Assembly (NCBI GenBank): GCA_043789035.1
Contig: JAYWIG010000007.1
Location: forward strand, 1 to 21,954
From: JAYWIG01 sp043789035
GTDB taxonomy: Bacteria > Pseudomonadota > Gammaproteobacteria > Burkholderiales > Burkholderiaceae_E
Length of the DNA stretch: 21,954 nucleotides
Direction: 5' to 3'
Shown piece by piece: positions 20,760-21,954 of this stretch (position 1 is the stretch's first letter; every line of letters begins with the position of its first letter). The notes under the pieces are model-generated. The model saw only the letters and a list, made by a program, of their open reading frames with translations. It did no database searches and was not told the origin of the DNA. The translations under genes were made by a program, and so were the position numbers.

Positions 20760-21194
20760 CTACTTTATTTTAAGTTTAGAGGGCGGTCGCAAAATCACGA
20801 TTTCATTCCCGACGTCAGGTAAGTTTAACTCCAACCGTAGTTCAGTACGAAGTGCATTTAGTAACTCGTTAACGGAGACTGGTTCGCCAGTACCGCTGCC
20901 AAGCGCCCCGGCGATTTTTCTGGCAATTTGAACCTGTACCGGCGATCCGAGCAACTGAATATCTGCGATTGCAGAATGAAATTCATCCGAGTATTTATCA
21001 GCGTCGATTCCTCTGCTTGAACCATTTTCCATCTTTCGATATGCTTCGATCATAAAATTAATGCGAATTTTTCGTTTATCAGCGTTTTGATCTCGTCTTG
21101 AAGTTAATGAATGCGAAACGCCAAAGCCGATTATGGCTACAAGTGCAGCAAGCATTGGTCCAATCAATGGAACCCAATTAAGAAAATCGCTCAT
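20760..21194 (-). CDS. Single-pass membrane protein, unknown function
   Basis: 144 residues from the ATG at 21194, giving MSDFLNWVPLIGPMLAALVAIIGFGV, an N-terminal transmembrane helix, followed by a basic SRRDQNADKRK stretch and a soluble domain. No family recognised. The ATG is only two bases inside the cassette after the GTTAGGC box (GTTAGGC AT ATG), so its ribosome binding site can only be the TTAGG of the attC core, and the first bases upstream change with whichever partner it recombines with. A longer frame from 21266 runs through the attC and is rejected. Confidence 0.7.
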   Translation of the reverse strand: MSDFLNWVPLIGPMLAALVAIIGFGVSHSLTSRRDQNADKRKIRINFMIEAYRKMENGSSRGIDADKYSDEFHSAIADIQLLGSPVQVQIARKIAGALGSGTGEPVSVNELLNALRTELRLELNLPDVGNEIVILRPPSKLKIK

Positions 21195-21196
21195 AT

Positions 21197-21311
21197 GCCT
21201 AACTACAATGTTAAGCGGCTCGTTGCGTGGACGACAAATATGTGCAAAAGTGCCAAAGGCACGCACATATTTTTCGGGAGCGCAACGGGTCCGCTTGAAC
21301 TGGCGTTAGGC
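21197..21311 (-). other. attC site, 115 bp, complete, long-hairpin type
   Basis: GCCTAAC to GTTAGGC with L' GTTAAGC and L'' CGCTTGAAC. Closes the COQ4-like cassette. Confidence 0.92.
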
Positions 21312-21382
21312 ACGTTACCAACGCGCGGTGGTGGCGTGTAAATGAATGCCTCATGCCACTCCAAATGCGAATACATTTTTAT

Positions 21383-21856
21383 TCAAAGTACGATCCCGAA
21401 ATCGGAACGTATCTCGCGAAGTTTAGTTGAAAAATATTTTTCACCGTTGAGATATGGCCACTTTTTTCGCATGGCCGAGCACCTTGCACGAATTCTTTTT
21501 ACTTCGCCGAAATTACGGATGAAAAACACTATCATTTTGCGGTACCCGATAGGGTTCTTTAGGAGCACCCTACTTTCCTTATCACGGCCGTAGCGAATCT
21601 TATCCGTAAGGCTCAATGGAGCAATTGCAAACTTTGACCAAATTTGAACTTGCAACTCTCCCAAGAGTCCAGTGTCACAACCGAAAATAACATGCGAAAT
21701 ATCATGTGCTTTTATCAGATCCTTAGCTTCAGAACTCGAATACAGATCCCAGCGCGTGAATTGGGGATTGAATTGATAATGCAACTCTAACGCATTGCCC
21801 AGCGTCAATTGATCTGCCTTAGATGTGTAAAGCTCTGCGTATGACAAGCTATTCAA
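21383..21856 (-). CDS. COQ4-like protein
   Basis: 157 residues. The motif HDISHVIFGC DTGLLGE, H51-D52-x-x-H55-x11-E67, is the HDxxHx11E metal site of the COQ4 family, whose members act in ubiquinone biosynthesis. A preceding RWDLYSSSEAKDLIK and a C-terminal RKKWPYLNGEKYFSTKLREIRSDFGI also fit short bacterial relatives. Proteins of the full family are usually about 220 residues, so this is a short version. The start is TTG at 21856 with TTAGGG eight bases upstream, 54 bases inside the cassette; it is the best available but uncertain. A quinone-related role is inferred from the motif only. Confidence 0.72.
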   Translation of the reverse strand: MNSLSYAELYTSKADQLTLGNALELHYQFNPQFTRWDLYSSSEAKDLIKAHDISHVIFGCDTGLLGELQVQIWSKFAIAPLSLTDKIRYGRDKESRVLLKNPIGYRKMIVFFIRNFGEVKRIRARCSAMRKKWPYLNGEKYFSTKLREIRSDFGIVL

Positions 21857-21910
21857 AAACGTACCCTAAGATAAAACTACGGTTTTCAAACAAGTGAGGT
21901 TTTCCGATCT

Positions 21911-21954
21911 GCCTAACTAGTAATAGACGGAATCAAGAACACGGAGTACTCCCA
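21911..21954 (-). repeat. Leader repeat copy L3, cut by the window edge
   Basis: GCCTAAC TAGTAATAGACGG... matches 16675-16718 except for a few bases, and holds the same nine-codon GTG...TAG mini-ORF (21942-21913) with its stop inside the crossover box. Only 44 bp are visible. If it is an attI site, the integrase gene should be just beyond the right edge. Confidence 0.6.

Overview
The window is a stretch of a sedentary (chromosomal-type) integron cassette array, probably from a gammaproteobacterium. I cannot name the species. The evidence is about fifteen related attC sites of 112-119 bp (class-core ends GCCTAAC/GTCTAAC and GTTAGGC/GTTAGAC) separating mostly single, small, unrelated genes. The extra base of the L'' box (GTTcAGC on the minus strand, against GCTAAC in L') shows that the cassettes read on the minus strand. 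The integron integrase should therefore lie beyond the right end. No integrase, rRNA or tRNA gene is visible.

Layout, left to right. 1-4300: the 5' part of an amidase-signature gene, a three-helix membrane protein, two adjacent YdeI/OmdA-type genes, a small membrane protein, a plus-strand membrane protein with a His/Asp-rich tail, and the 3' fragment of a TumA-like antitoxin. Most attC sites here are eroded. 4280-5785: an IS1111-group (IS110 family) element on the plus strand inside an attC. 5846-6360: a ParE/RelE-type toxin with its antitoxin. 6521-9246: an IS21-family element inside the next attC, with 5-bp target duplications and a stop codon inside istB. 9424-10048: a TumE/TumA pair. 10387-12933: a membrane protein, a DUF4287 protein, a lipoprotein and a BrnT/BrnA pair, each in a tidy cassette. 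13000-14519: a second IS1111-group element, on the minus strand inside another attC. 14797-17537: a LprI/DUF1311-type exported protein, a conserved hypothetical, and a second BrnT/BrnA pair on the plus strand. 17845-21856: an FRG-domain protein, three hypotheticals and a COQ4-like protein.

The most interesting signal is in the two IS1111 elements. Each has about 330 bases of conserved non-coding sequence after the transposase that can be read as a bridge RNA (seekRNA) with a target loop and a donor loop. The target-loop guides of the two copies differ at exactly the bases by which their insertion sites differ: one copy matches the L''-R'' half of attC, the other the L'-R' half. The donor-loop strands match the ends of the elements. 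This is a natural pair of related elements whose guide and target changed together.

Other recurring signals: three toxin-antitoxin pairs whose sigma70-type promoter would start the mRNA at or within a base or two of the start codon; a GC-rich hairpin 6-8 bp inside the 5' boundary of five cassettes, with one compensatory pair change, found only in cassettes with TA or plus-strand genes; a conserved flank of about 40 bp outside the attC core; and a leader-like repeat with a nine-codon mini-ORF that ends inside the crossover site, which resembles the layout of an attI site.
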